A stretch of DNA of 52,746 nucleotides, taken from Halocafeteria seosinensis. Lineage: Eukaryota; Sar; Bigyra; Bicosoecida. The stretch is taken from NCBI GenBank assembly GCA_001687465.1, contig LVLI01000523.1:1-52746 (forward strand), written 5' to 3'. The position numbers and the translations under genes are program-made. Below the pieces are notes generated by a model. It was not told the origin of the DNA and did not search any database. It was given only the letters and a program-made list of their open reading frames with translations. Positions 10,322 through 20,347 of the stretch are shown one piece after another (positions within the stretch are counted from its first letter, which is position 1; each line of letters begins with the position of its first letter).

Positions 10322-10963
10322 ATGGATCAGAGCGAGCTTAAGGAACAACTTTCCCAGGTATGTTCCCCGGTTTTCGTGTCTTACTACCAGTTATAAAGAG
10401 GCCTATACTGGCCATCCCGGTAATATGAGTCCTGACGCCACCTGCTGACTAGGTGTTGTCATCTCATGGGCTCCCACACTTGGATCCCGGGGAAATCAGA
10501 AGTGGCAGGAGAGGAGGCTGACACCAAAATGACAGGATTGTCCCTTCTTCCTAAAGCAAACCAGATATAATTTTTTTTTTCTCTCATCGAAATGTTGTTT
10601 CTTAACGCTGCAGGTGCAAAAGGGCATGCAAGTGCGCTTTGCTATGGAGTTGTCAGAAGTAAGTCTAAACTTCCGCTGCTTGTCCTCAGAATTAGCCTTT
10701 TACTTCTGTGTGCAGGCGGGCATGTCACTATGCTTTGACCGCTGCGTTAGTTATCCTTCTAGTGACGGAAAGCTGGATTATAAACAAAGAACATGTCTTT
10801 CAAACTGTCAGCAAGCTTATATTAACTCGTTCCAAGTTGCCGTAAGTGAGCAGTCACGAATGTGCTTAGAATCGCGCTCGATGGCATGCATCTTTAATTT
10901 ATTTCTGCTCAGGCTGATGAATTGAATGAGGCACTCTCAAAACAGTCCCAGCAACAACAGTAG
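10322..10963 (+). CDS. Small TIM chaperone (Tim8/9/10/13 family)
   Basis: Four exons (10322-10357, 10614-10658, 10716-10841, 10913-10963) give 85 aa. The twin CX3C motif is plain: C-F-D-R-C and C-L-S-N-C, separated by 16 residues, flanked by the amphipathic helices of the fold. In the family these small proteins form hexamers in the mitochondrial intermembrane space that escort hydrophobic precursors from TOM to TIM22 or SAM. The X16 spacing is like Tim10, but I cannot choose among the four paralogs. The first intron (256 nt) is the longest assigned in this window and the first exon codes only 12 residues, so ordinary ORF searches would miss this gene. Confidence 0.88.
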
Positions 10964-11621
10964 AACAGACGATGGTTCTACTCTCAATGGTTATTGTCTG
11001 TTTGAAGGATTTACTCTGAGGACGCAGAACCAGAGCCTAGTGATGTATGAATGCGTAGCAGTAACAATCACACCATGACTGAACAGTTGATGAGGATACT
11101 GTTAGTTGAGGTTCTTATATATGAAAGCAAAGAACTCAGTGAAATCCCGCCTCTCAAGGTGCCTACCGTGTACCGCATTCCAGGCTGAATTTCCAGCTCC
11201 GTACGGCTTGTCTGCGTGCGCAGCTTCGGCCCAGAGCATGCGTGATCGCTTCTAGTATGCTTCCTTCCACAACGCTACAGTTGTATTGCAACTCGAAAGC
11301 TACACACTCTTCTTGAACTTGTTGTACCATGTTGCAAACTTGCCGCGATTCGGGAACGGCGGCCAGCGTGGCCGGGTTCACAAGTTGTGAACCATTGCAA
11401 ACGGCAGTGTCGTTGACTCATTGTATGGCAAACTGATATTGATTTCCTACACGGTTGATACATTTAATAATTTGTATCAGTCTAGACATGTTTATGCCTT
11501 AATGAGCGAGCAAGAGCTACTGCTTCTTTCTTGTGGGTGCTAAACGCTCTGATTGGTTGTCTACGCGCCAAAATTGGTGCATGCTTGCTACCTCCGCCAT
11601 TAGAACTCTCACACTCTCGAA
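10964..11621. other. Intergenic region
   Basis: About 650 bp with no supported gene. A minus-strand open frame at 11163-11381 has a CX9C pair but lacks an ATG at its start and a second pair; see rejected items. Confidence 0.35.
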
Positions 11622-14125
11622 ATGCGCAGTATGTGGAAAACTGACAGCCAGTTTGGTGCCTCGATGAGGCAGATGGATCTTAGTGATTCCGTCCAACACG
11701 CGTCAAGATGGAAGAAATGGCACAGTGGCGAAGACGTCCTCTCACAAACGGTAAGCCGCGTTTATCATTTCCATCATTTTCATGCACTACATTCGTTGTC
11801 GTTCTTTTGGCTTCGATTGGTTGTGCAGCAGAGTTCTGGGCGCAAAGAGTGCCAAAGTGACTCAAGTCGTTGGGAAACTGAATCGCATGCGGCCTTTACG
11901 TACTATGTGAGGCCACAGGAACTTGGGGAGAGCGAATTGGACACTTCCTCTGGTGCTCTAAATCGTACGGAGGTCTTCCAGTCTACATCTCGGCATAATA
12001 CTTCGGGATATAATGTAAGTTCCACTGATACAGTGCATCGCGTAAGCGCACTGCTAACGTTGTAGTTTCTTCGCGGCAGCCGAACCAATATCAGGATTGC
12101 GCAACAAAGCGAGAGTCTAGTGCACAGTCACATCAACCCCAACTCCAACGTACAGAAAATGATGCTTGCCAGGAAGAAATCGATCAACCTGGACATTATG
12201 AGTGTGTTGAAGTACCCGTAAACTTCTCCGAGACAGAATACGCAGGAAGGCCACAAGACCATGCAGGAAATATTGTAGATGAGGAGCTCAAGACCCTGCA
12301 CGGGGAAGAAATGGAACGGCAAAGGCTCGAAAAACAACGACAGGAGGAGCTTGAACAAAAAGAGAGAAAAAAACGGGAAGAACAGGAGAGAATTCGGGCA
12401 GAGAAAGAAGCAAAGCGTGAAGCCAAAAGGAAACGTCTGGAAAGGAAAAAGAAGCAAGACCAGAAACCGCTTACTCCAGCTGAAATGACTGCAAGAGCGA
12501 AAAAGCAGGAACAACTGGATAGAATTCAGAATTCAAGGGAGCTATCCAACAGTGGCTTCTCGAAGCATTTTAAGAAACCCCCCTTCCATTCATATGGGTA
12601 AGTGATTTTCCGAATCGCTGCTACTCACGTGCGTCGTTGTTCATTTGCTCCGCGGTCGCGATGCAGCCATGGAAATGTTAGACCAATTAAAGGTGGTGTG
12701 ATGCATGGCAACTATATGACTAGCTACAATGTTCAGCCTCTCCTATCGCGCGCAAGCCAAAAATATGAGGTGAGTTGTGATGTGTGTGTTGCTATAGGTG
12801 TAACCGCTGTAGACATAATTTGATCATTCGTACCATCGCAGGATATAATGGATGATGTTGCATTCGTGTATGATTCTGCTTTGCTTCACCTGGATCCATC
12901 AAAAACTGGTCAGGAATCTTCAGGCGAAGAACCAGATGAACACCATGAAACGTTGTTAGACACAGCTCGTGAGAAGCTCAAGGAGGAATACGGTGGTAAG
13001 TTTTGTATAAGCAGCTGTGCCTGCATTCAGCATTAACTATTGTATGTTGCTATTACAGAGAACGTCAAAGCAAAGACGAACAAGCGTGCAGAAAACCGCC
13101 AAAGACGCTCGTCGATAACCGATCAAATGGAAGGCAGTAAGACCTCGCAACAACCCCAGCAAGGCAAACAGGAAAAGGATGGACAGAATCCGACGTCCTC
13201 TGGAATTAATGCTCCGAAGCGTGAGCAATCTAACCACCACCCTCAGACACCTCAGAGACAGAGAGATCAGTCCCAGCGAACGGCGGCGCCGCGTACCCGC
13301 CAAGGGAATTCTGCGAATAGAGGAGCGACATCTAATCCGAAAAACGCGGAGGGGACTCGACAAGGGGTGAATTTTGAAAAGAAACTAGGGAAGTCCAAAA
13401 AAGGATCTGCTCGAAGAAAACTAGCTATGGAATGTCATCCGTCTTCTTGGGAAACGGAGTCGCATGCCGCCACCCGCCGAACCGGTGTAAAGGGACCTGA
13501 TACATCTCCACAAAAGAAACAGGAATTGCAAGAGAAACTAGAGGCCGATACATCGGAAATATTCAAGATTCCTATGCGATACCGAAGGAGCTGGAGTGCT
13601 GGTGTTTCTCAGTCTCTGCAATGGGTAGACGACGAACCAGCTACTAAACCGGCGGAGCCCATGGCACAGTCTACTCAAGGCAACCACCAAGGCGACAACT
13701 CGGACGATCCGCAACAGCACAATGATACTCAGGTTATGAGGTCTACTGATAGAAGCAATACTCGAAATGTTTCCCAAGTTGACGTGCAGGAAGAGGAGCC
13801 GGAAGAAGAAGGTCAAGGCCAGTACGCCACTCAGGGTTACTATCACGGTGTGCCACCCCCACCACCACCGCAAGCAACTCATTCGATTGTTGGTGAAGAG
13901 GCAACTGGAGAGCCAACCGTGCGGCTGGTCACCTCTGAGTTCCGCCCGAGGAGCGTAAGAGAGCGAGATCCACGCCAGTTCAAGTACCTGCCCGTGGAGT
14001 GGTCGAAGGCTATCCGCCCTGCCGGTCGAGCAGTTCCCAAGAGCGACACTGTAGGTCATATTTTGCACCCATGTGACTGTTAAAGCTTGCGTTATTTTTT
14101 TCAGAGTACACTCAAAGAAAAATAG
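11622..14125 (+). CDS. Seven-exon 700-aa coiled-coil protein with a repeated W-E-T-E-S-H-A-A motif
   Basis: Exons 11622-11750, 11829-12014, 12080-12597, 12667-12769, 12842-12995, 13059-14050 and 14105-14125 join in frame. A long charged single alpha-helix or coiled coil (Glu/Arg/Lys rich) spans about residues 180-235. The C-terminal third is Gln/Pro rich and has a proline run near residue 630. An eight-residue motif, W-E-T-E-S-H-A-A, occurs twice, at residues 58-65 and 494-501, each preceded by Ser-rich sequence. I know no family with this motif. The last exon codes only six residues before TAG and is followed at once by AATAAA; without it the frame would read through the intron to a stop at 14083. 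Function unknown; a cytoskeletal role is only a guess. Confidence 0.72.
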
Positions 14126-14353
14126 ATTAAATAAACATTGTTAGCTGAATGCTTCCATACTCACGTGAAGTTGTTTTGTGAAGCTTCCATTTAACGCGCG
14201 TTAACATGACGTCGCAACTGCGCTAGGAGGCCTCTATACACCCCATAACAGCCTGAGATTGAGAAAATCACGGCTGATGATACTTTTGGTATCCCTTTCA
14301 ATGGCATCGCTTCCCTGTTGACTGGAATCCTTGAGTGACTGAAACAAGTGACG

Positions 14354-16379
14354 ATGGAATATTTGGCGCAAGGCGGGCCATTTTACGACCGCTCGAATAC
14401 CTTGGAAGCGGTAGCAGCTTCTAATGAGTTTAACAAACGGAGATTGCATGACCCTCCAGAGCAAAGCGATGAACAGTATTTTCCTGAAATTGAACAAGAC
14501 GGAAGAAGTAAGCGAATGAAAAGAGATGAACAGCAAACAACGTAAGTGCAGCAACGACAACGTGAAGCTGCAATTCCACTACGTCAGTAGACGCTGTGTT
14601 GGTTCTCTCCAACAGACCTAGAGAAAGCTCATATCCTCCAAGTGAGGAAACCGCGTCGACTCCCAGCAATGTGCCGAAGAAGGGTGGATGCGAAACAGAA
14701 TGCCAGCAGGAACGGATCAAAGGTACGCTCTCGCTAGTTGACCACGGGCTTTAACCCTGCGCGCGTTCTTGACCACGTCTTCAACGCCACCCTGCACAGT
14801 CGCTCTTCGAGTCCGTCCAATGCTTCAAGAAGACAAGAAGTACTATGTCTCATATTTGTCGGAGGAAGAGCAGATTTGCGTGAAGCCAATGCGCGAACAA
14901 CACTGTGTGGAATTGCACCGGCCGTTGGGGGATGTCACAGCTAGATATTTCGATACCGTCTTTTCCAGTTCTGACACCCAGCATGAGTTTTACGAGGATA
15001 CAGCTGCGCCTTTAGTTCAGAAATTCATAGAAGGATATAATGCTACATTACTAACTTACGGGCAAACAGGCGCAGGGAAAACGTATTCTGTGTTCGGCAG
15101 TAAGTCATACTGGGAGGAGCATGTCAAAGGATTTCGATCTGTGGACGAGCTGAACCTCCAACATCAACACGCGGGAATTGTTCCAAGAGCAATCAAAGAT
15201 ATTTTCCAATATATGGATAGTCAACCTAAGGGTTCATGTCGGCTTTATGTGTCTTTCGCGGAGATTTATATGGAGAAGCCTAAGGACCTACTTGACCCGA
15301 CACGGGGAGCGAGCAAGAAACTTCCAATCCGGCAGAAAAAGAATGGGGAAGTATATCTGGATGGACTACGTTGTTGCGAAGTCTTTAGCCCAGCTGAATT
15401 GATGGTGCTCGTTTCAGAAGGAGTACAAACGAGAATGTCAGGTAAGCGGACGATGTGCAGTTCTACTGCGTGTTGTTGAGACTTGGTTGGATTTCCTTCC
15501 GCAGCTCTGACACGGATGAATTCTGAAAGTAGCAGATCCCACGCGATCCTTCAAATATATTTAGATCAAGATTTTCCCGGAGAAAATGAATCAATACAAA
15601 CCCGGCGCTCCACATTGAACATCGTTGACCTCGCTGGAAGCGAAAATGTAGCTAAGTCCAAGTCAACTGTAAGTGTTTGACCGGCCAACGCCATTGCTAG
15701 TGCTGGATTGAGGGGACCTACTAGAAATGTTTAAAAAACAGGGTCTGCGGCTTGAGGAAGTAAAGCTGATCAATAAATCTATCACTGCTCTTGGTAACGT
15801 GATTAGTGCCTTAGCTGAAGGTTCCGGTCGTGGTGAAGGGAAACCGACAAGACATATTCCCTTTCGTGATTCAATACTCACCAGACTGTTGACGGATTCA
15901 GTTGGGGGCAACTCGTATACGGTGCTTTGTGCAAACATTGCACCTATCGCTTCACACATTGACGAAAGGTGAGTCTTTCTCGTGGTGAAAGCTAGTGGCT
16001 TGATAGGCGCTAAATTGTCCGTTATGACTGCAGTTTTAGTACCGTGTGTTTTGCAACTCGTGCCATGTCTGTCAACAAGCAAGTAAGACTTAACAAAGCT
16101 TCGCAAGCCGTTAGGAATAGCTCTAACGGCAAAGAACTAAATGATGAGGATGTTGCCAGAGAGGCCAGGGCACGGTTTGGGGATAATGCACTAGCTTCTC
16201 CCGGGGCAAACTCCCACAGCTCTTCTGGAAATTCGAGCGCGTATGACCAACAGTTGTATCGCACTGTTGAGCTGCTACATGGCAAGGTTGAGAAACTAAA
16301 CGAGATCATCAGATTTCAGCAGCAAGAAATTATGGCCCTCCGTGGGGATAAGTCTGGCTACATTGAGCCGGAGTCGTAA
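14354..16379 (+). CDS. Kinesin motor protein, short
   Basis: Six exons (14354-14541, 14616-14722, 14800-15441, 15505-15668, 15742-15968, 16034-16379) give 557 aa. A disordered N-terminal extension of about 97 residues precedes the motor, which starts at V-A-L-R-V-R-P (99-105). The P-loop G-Q-T-G-A-G-K-T is at 186-193, switch I N-S-E-S-S-R-S-H at 318-325, and switch II D-L-A-G-S-E at 354-359, followed by the I-N-K-S-I helix. All nucleotide-binding residues are present, so it should be an active ATPase moving on microtubules. The tail is short, with one coiled-coil stretch near the end. N-terminal motor position suggests plus-end movement. I cannot place it in a kinesin subfamily; it is much shorter than kinesin-1 or kinesin-2. 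Confidence 0.9.
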
Positions 16380-16444
16380 AATATAATCCGTACGTGAATG
16401 TAAAACATACACACGCTCACATTAATCCGTTGTTCATTTAATGG

Positions 16445-18691
16445 TTAAAACCAATCATGATTGTCTGAGGCACCACTCTGTTGAGTTCTATCAGAATTTA
16501 TACAAGAAATTGATGGAAACTTGTGCATGTTATGTTCGTCTGAGCGCTTAGCAGAGTGCTGGCTCTGCTTGTCGGCTGTCGATGTTGACGAGATTGAAGG
16601 GAGTCCTGACGGATTCAACGGCGTGCCTATCTGTTTCTTTTTCTGATAGCTATCTTCCTTCCCCATATTCGATTCCTTGTTTGAGCCACCCAAATAAGAT
16701 GTTAAAAAGAATCCGTCGTCTGCATCTTCCTCCGCCACTTTGGCTTGGTCATTCTGAGCCGCTTCAACCCCGACGCGAGGAAGGGACCTATCTTTGCCAT
16801 TGCCACCAGCGGACGATTGATTTCCTGCCAGACGTGGCTCCGGCGTCTGTGATGAAGAACCTTTCTTGCTCTTTCCTTTGGAAGACGATGTGTTCCCAAC
16901 GTTCTGATCACTTGCATCTTCTTCGTCATCGCCACTAAAGCTGTCAAAGCTATCAGAGTAACCGTCTTCGTCGTCAGTAATCCTCGAGGAGAATCTTCTG
17001 CTACTAGCGGGAGACTGCGGTTCTTCTGTATTAACGGTTTTTCTCTTGTTAGATTTTCCCTTGCCATCCTGTTTTGGTTTCTCTGCCGTTCGGTTGCTCT
17101 CGGTGACCCTTTGAGAAGAGCGCGGTGGTAAGTTCCTTGTTCCCGTTCGAACGGGTATTCTTCGGGGCTTTTTGGCTGCTTGAACACTACTCTTGTCTTC
17201 CACAGGGCGAGCTGCTTTGTTCACCGTCTTATGTTTCATTTTCTTGTTTTCCTCTGTCTTGATGTTCGCGTCCTTAGTGCCTTTCTGTGCATTGAGTTTA
17301 ATGCGACTCAAGTTAAACGTCCCTTTTTTTGTTGGTTGCTTGGTCGTCTTAGGGGTTTGTGACTGTTTTTTCTTGGCATTCTCTTGCTGTTGCTTTTTAA
17401 CTTCTTCTGACATCCGCTCCCAGAAGGGAACACGGTTTTGGATGGCTGACTTTGAATTTGTTTTGCGTGATTTATTGAGTTCTTCCTTCCGACGAAGAAG
17501 CCATTGAGGTACATGTCCTAGCTTCCTTCCATGTTCGAGAGGAGCATAATTTGCCTTTCTTAGCCCCATTTCCCCATCTGTTTTACTCGCTGCCTTCTCC
17601 CGAGATAGTTCAAAGGCACTCCGTTGTTGATGCAGTGGAGACTGGCGATCCTCCTCTGTCGCCTTCTTGGGAGACTGATAAAACCAATTACGACGTTGCT
17701 CTCGGTTTTCCACTTCTTGTCGCTGCTTTAGCGCTTGCTGCCTCCGCGAGGGGGAAGGTTTCGAGAGCTGGGATGCCCTGGCACGCTGGGCTTGTGCCAC
17801 TCGTTTCCTATACTCTCGTTGTTCCTCATTCCGCTGACGATGAGCTTTTTGTCTGGCTTGTCGCTGACGTCTTCGCTTTTCACTTTCAATTACTTTGTCT
17901 GCTAGCTTACCAGCATATTTCTTGTCTGTTGCAGCTTTACGAAAGTCAGGTTTAGATAGCGTCGATTTACTGGAGGGAGTGTACAGAGTTTCGCCTCGTA
18001 TCCCTTCGTTAAAGTTGATTGACCTCTTAACATTCAGTCTCCGTGGCTGGGGGTTGTTCAGCAACCTTCCTTGACCGCGTTTCCGCCCCGAGGAATACTT
18101 TTCTTCAGCCTCCCTTGCGATTCTTCGCTTTTCAAGGCACTGTTCTTCATTCCTCCTCCTGGTTTGTTCGTACGTTTCACTATGATGACTCTGCTTGGCA
18201 GTACTCTGTTCGGAAGCGGGTGAGCTTATTTGGGATGAAACTGAACCTCGATTCGACTTAGACAAGCTAACATCACTTCTTCTCTGATGTTTCCTGTCAC
18301 TTGATCTTTTATTGTACTCGCTATGCCCACCTTCTACGTTTGAGTCCACCGATTCGGCATGCCTCGATAACGAGCCAAAACTTTCATCACGAGTCAAGGG
18401 TGATCCTCGCGGTTGCTCCTCAGGGAGGGTATACAAGCGCGAACCTTGAAAGCCCCGGCTTCTTCTTACTGATTTTTGTAGCCTCGGTTTATTCGTATGT
18501 GTTTGTTGTTGTTCATGATGTCGGTTGTGCCCCCAAGGGCTTCTTTGAGACCCTGCACTCCGGGAGACATTGTTGTCATTTGAGTTACCACTCTCCGACA
18601 ATCCTAGCTGAAGCTCCTGAATGGACACGTGTGCCAACCTATCCGGATCTGTCAACTCCAGGATCCTGGCTACTTCGGACGACTGAGACAT
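16445..18691 (-). CDS. Basic, Arg/Lys/Ser-rich 748-aa protein with an enkurin-like motif
   Basis: A single open frame runs from the ATG at 18691 to the stop at 16445. The first ATG was chosen over the upstream in-frame GTG; an upstream coding exon cannot be excluded. The protein is very basic and largely disordered, with helical Arg/Gln-rich tracts at about 180-335 and an acidic Ser patch at about 590-610. Around residues 390-406 the segment L-G-H-V-P-Q-W-L-L-R-R-K-E-E-L resembles the core of enkurin-type proteins, which bind microtubules. That is a motif likeness, not a domain match. The gene ends 65 bp from the converging kinesin gene. Confidence 0.65.
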   Translation of the reverse strand: MSQSSEVARILELTDPDRLAHVSIQELQLGLSESGNSNDNNVSRSAGSQRSPWGHNRHHEQQQTHTNKPRLQKSVRRSRGFQGSRLYTLPEEQPRGSPLTRDESFGSLSRHAESVDSNVEGGHSEYNKRSSDRKHQRRSDVSLSKSNRGSVSSQISSPASEQSTAKQSHHSETYEQTRRRNEEQCLEKRRIAREAEEKYSSGRKRGQGRLLNNPQPRRLNVKRSINFNEGIRGETLYTPSSKSTLSKPDFRKAATDKKYAGKLADKVIESEKRRRQRQARQKAHRQRNEEQREYRKRVAQAQRARASQLSKPSPSRRQQALKQRQEVENREQRRNWFYQSPKKATEEDRQSPLHQQRSAFELSREKAASKTDGEMGLRKANYAPLEHGRKLGHVPQWLLRRKEELNKSRKTNSKSAIQNRVPFWERMSEEVKKQQQENAKKKQSQTPKTTKQPTKKGTFNLSRIKLNAQKGTKDANIKTEENKKMKHKTVNKAARPVEDKSSVQAAKKPRRIPVRTGTRNLPPRSSQRVTESNRTAEKPKQDGKGKSNKRKTVNTEEPQSPASSRRFSSRITDDEDGYSDSFDSFSGDDEEDASDQNVGNTSSSKGKSKKGSSSQTPEPRLAGNQSSAGGNGKDRSLPRVGVEAAQNDQAKVAEEDADDGFFLTSYLGGSNKESNMGKEDSYQKKKQIGTPLNPSGLPSISSTSTADKQSQHSAKRSDEHNMHKFPSISCINSDRTQQSGASDNHDWF

Positions 18692-19367
18692 TACCACGAT
18701 TCCCCAACGCCCGACAAACCACTGGTCGTTTCAAACACCTGAAACCACAGACCGAACGCTTTCTCCTCAGCCAATAACCGAACAATGCGTTCTACTTGAT
18801 GCTTCTGTAGTTTAGTCTCCGTGGGTCTTATAGCGCCGACAACCGCAGAAGACGGTTAGAGAGCATCGTTCCAAGCTTCTGCTCAATGCGTTTACGTTAG
18901 CTCTTCGGCTAAGGCAATCAAGTTCGTACCCTCAGTGACCACCACGCACTATTCGGCATATACATCCACATCTGTCCAGAGGGAAATCTGACCCACAAAA
19001 CTCGCTATGCTTTTGTAATTTCCTGGGCTACCTTCCAGACCGTGTAGCGAGAGCGTTCCTTGGACCAAACGCGGACTGTCGTACCGTAAGCACGAGCCAA
19101 TGCAACAATTTCCTCAGAGAAAAGTGCAGTCTATAGAGTTATACACATGCAACGTGATGAAACCCGACAAACACACAGTAACGCGCTGTAACCAGCGGAA
19201 GTTATGCCGGGGCCCGTTTAGGGGGGACCTCTGCGTCAAACTTCAACTTATCTTGGAAGTGTCTCAAATGCTGCATGGATGTCTTACAAGACGGTATTGT
19301 GTAGACGACGCAAAATGTAGTAATGTCTGCGTAAACTTTGGAGAATGTCGTATTTGTCATCGCAACA
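18692..19367. promoter_or_regulatory. Divergent intergenic region
   Basis: About 680 bp between a minus-strand and a plus-strand gene. One open frame (19100-19525) crosses it but shows no motif and runs into the RNase H gene in another frame. Taken as promoter and 5'-UTR sequence. Confidence 0.4.
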
Positions 19368-20251
19368 ATGAGCTATCGGCGGGGATTCCACGTTGCCAGT
19401 GCAACTCTGCAACATGCAACGTGGAAGTCGGACAGGAGGTTCAAGTTTCTGTGCAGCCACGAGGAACTCGTTTGTGCGCCTGTGTATCGAAGGCTCTTGA
19501 GTACGTTTGCTGCAACAGTAGCTAGTCCAGGATCCTGTGGTGAGAAGGAGAAGTATCCGTCCCCATGTCAAGGAATTCCCGGTCAGCAGGAACAGATCCC
19601 GTCCCAGCTCGCCTCGGCTGTAATATTCACCGATGGTGCCGCGCGAGGAAACCCAGGTAAAGCAATGTAACTTGTTGCTGATCCCATACCCGGAATGGCT
19701 AGCAAGCTGATCTCGTACTGCAGGTCCTGGAGGCGCTGGCGTCGCGATCACTGACTCGGAAACTACACAAGTCCTTCATCGCTATTACTTGTATCTGGGA
19801 GACCGTGTTACAAACAATGTTGCCGAGTACATGGTGAGTGAACAATTTCACACAAACATAAAGCATATTCTCAAAGGAGAATTTTTAGGTTGTATTGTCA
19901 TAGGCCTTGCTATGCGGGATTAGGGCGGGGCGCCGACTAGGAATCAAGAACTGTATTTTTCGCACAGATTCAGAACTAGTCGAGAAGCAAAGTGAGTTAT
20001 AAGCGCTGTGCAGCACTGACACAGATGTCCACCTTAGTTCATCTGCGAAACGGCTGCATGCTATTTCAGTTAATGAAGTATACAAAACAAGATCTGTCGT
20101 TCTCAGTAAACTGAGGGACACAGTAATGGAGGAAGCACAATCGTTCGACTCGTTCGAAGTACAACACATTCCTAGAGAAGACAACACGCTTGCTGATGAA
20201 CTGGCCAATTTAGCCTTAGACAACGCAAGAGTCAAGCATCTTAAGCAATAG
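19368..20251 (+). CDS. Ribonuclease HI with probable organelle-targeting extension
   Basis: Exons 19368-19656, 19724-19833, 19904-19991 and 20025-20251 give 237 aa. An Arg/Ser-rich extension of about 80 residues without acidic clusters at its start could be a mitochondrial or plastid targeting peptide. The RNase H fold follows with all four catalytic acids: D89 (F-T-D-G-A-A-R-G-N-P-G), E131 (N-V-A-E-Y), D155 (T-D-S-E-L) and D220 (N-T-L-A-D-E-L). The family cuts RNA in RNA-DNA hybrids. The third intron is only 33 nt as modelled; the better-looking acceptor at 20037 breaks the frame with the GTGAGT donor and would need a GC donor at 19987. That part of the model is uncertain; the rest is firm. 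Confidence 0.85.
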
Positions 20252-20347
20252 TGCGGCTGGAAACGCAAACTCAATGTCGACCATTCGCAAATGAATAGGA
20301 TCTGATGTCCCAACGTAGGGTAGGGTTTGCCTCTGAACAAAGGAGAG

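Noticed and set aside
9895-10341. Open frame of about 149 codons between tRNA-Met and the small TIM gene
   Set aside because: No motif, no splice context, and it overlaps the start and first exon of the well-supported small TIM gene in another frame.
11163-11381. Minus-strand 72-codon frame with a CX9C pair, reminiscent of mitochondrial CHCH proteins
   Set aside because: It begins with GTG, the first ATG comes after the first Cys of the pair, and there is no second CX9C. A spliced start could not be found.
16582-18777. Several plus-strand open frames opposite the 748-aa minus-strand gene
   Set aside because: They are antisense shadows of a long Ser/Arg-rich coding sequence and show low-complexity, reversed-codon composition.
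19100-19525. Cys-rich 141-codon open frame overlapping the start of RNase HI
   Set aside because: It overlaps the RNase H first exon in a different frame, has no recognisable domain and ends inside that gene.
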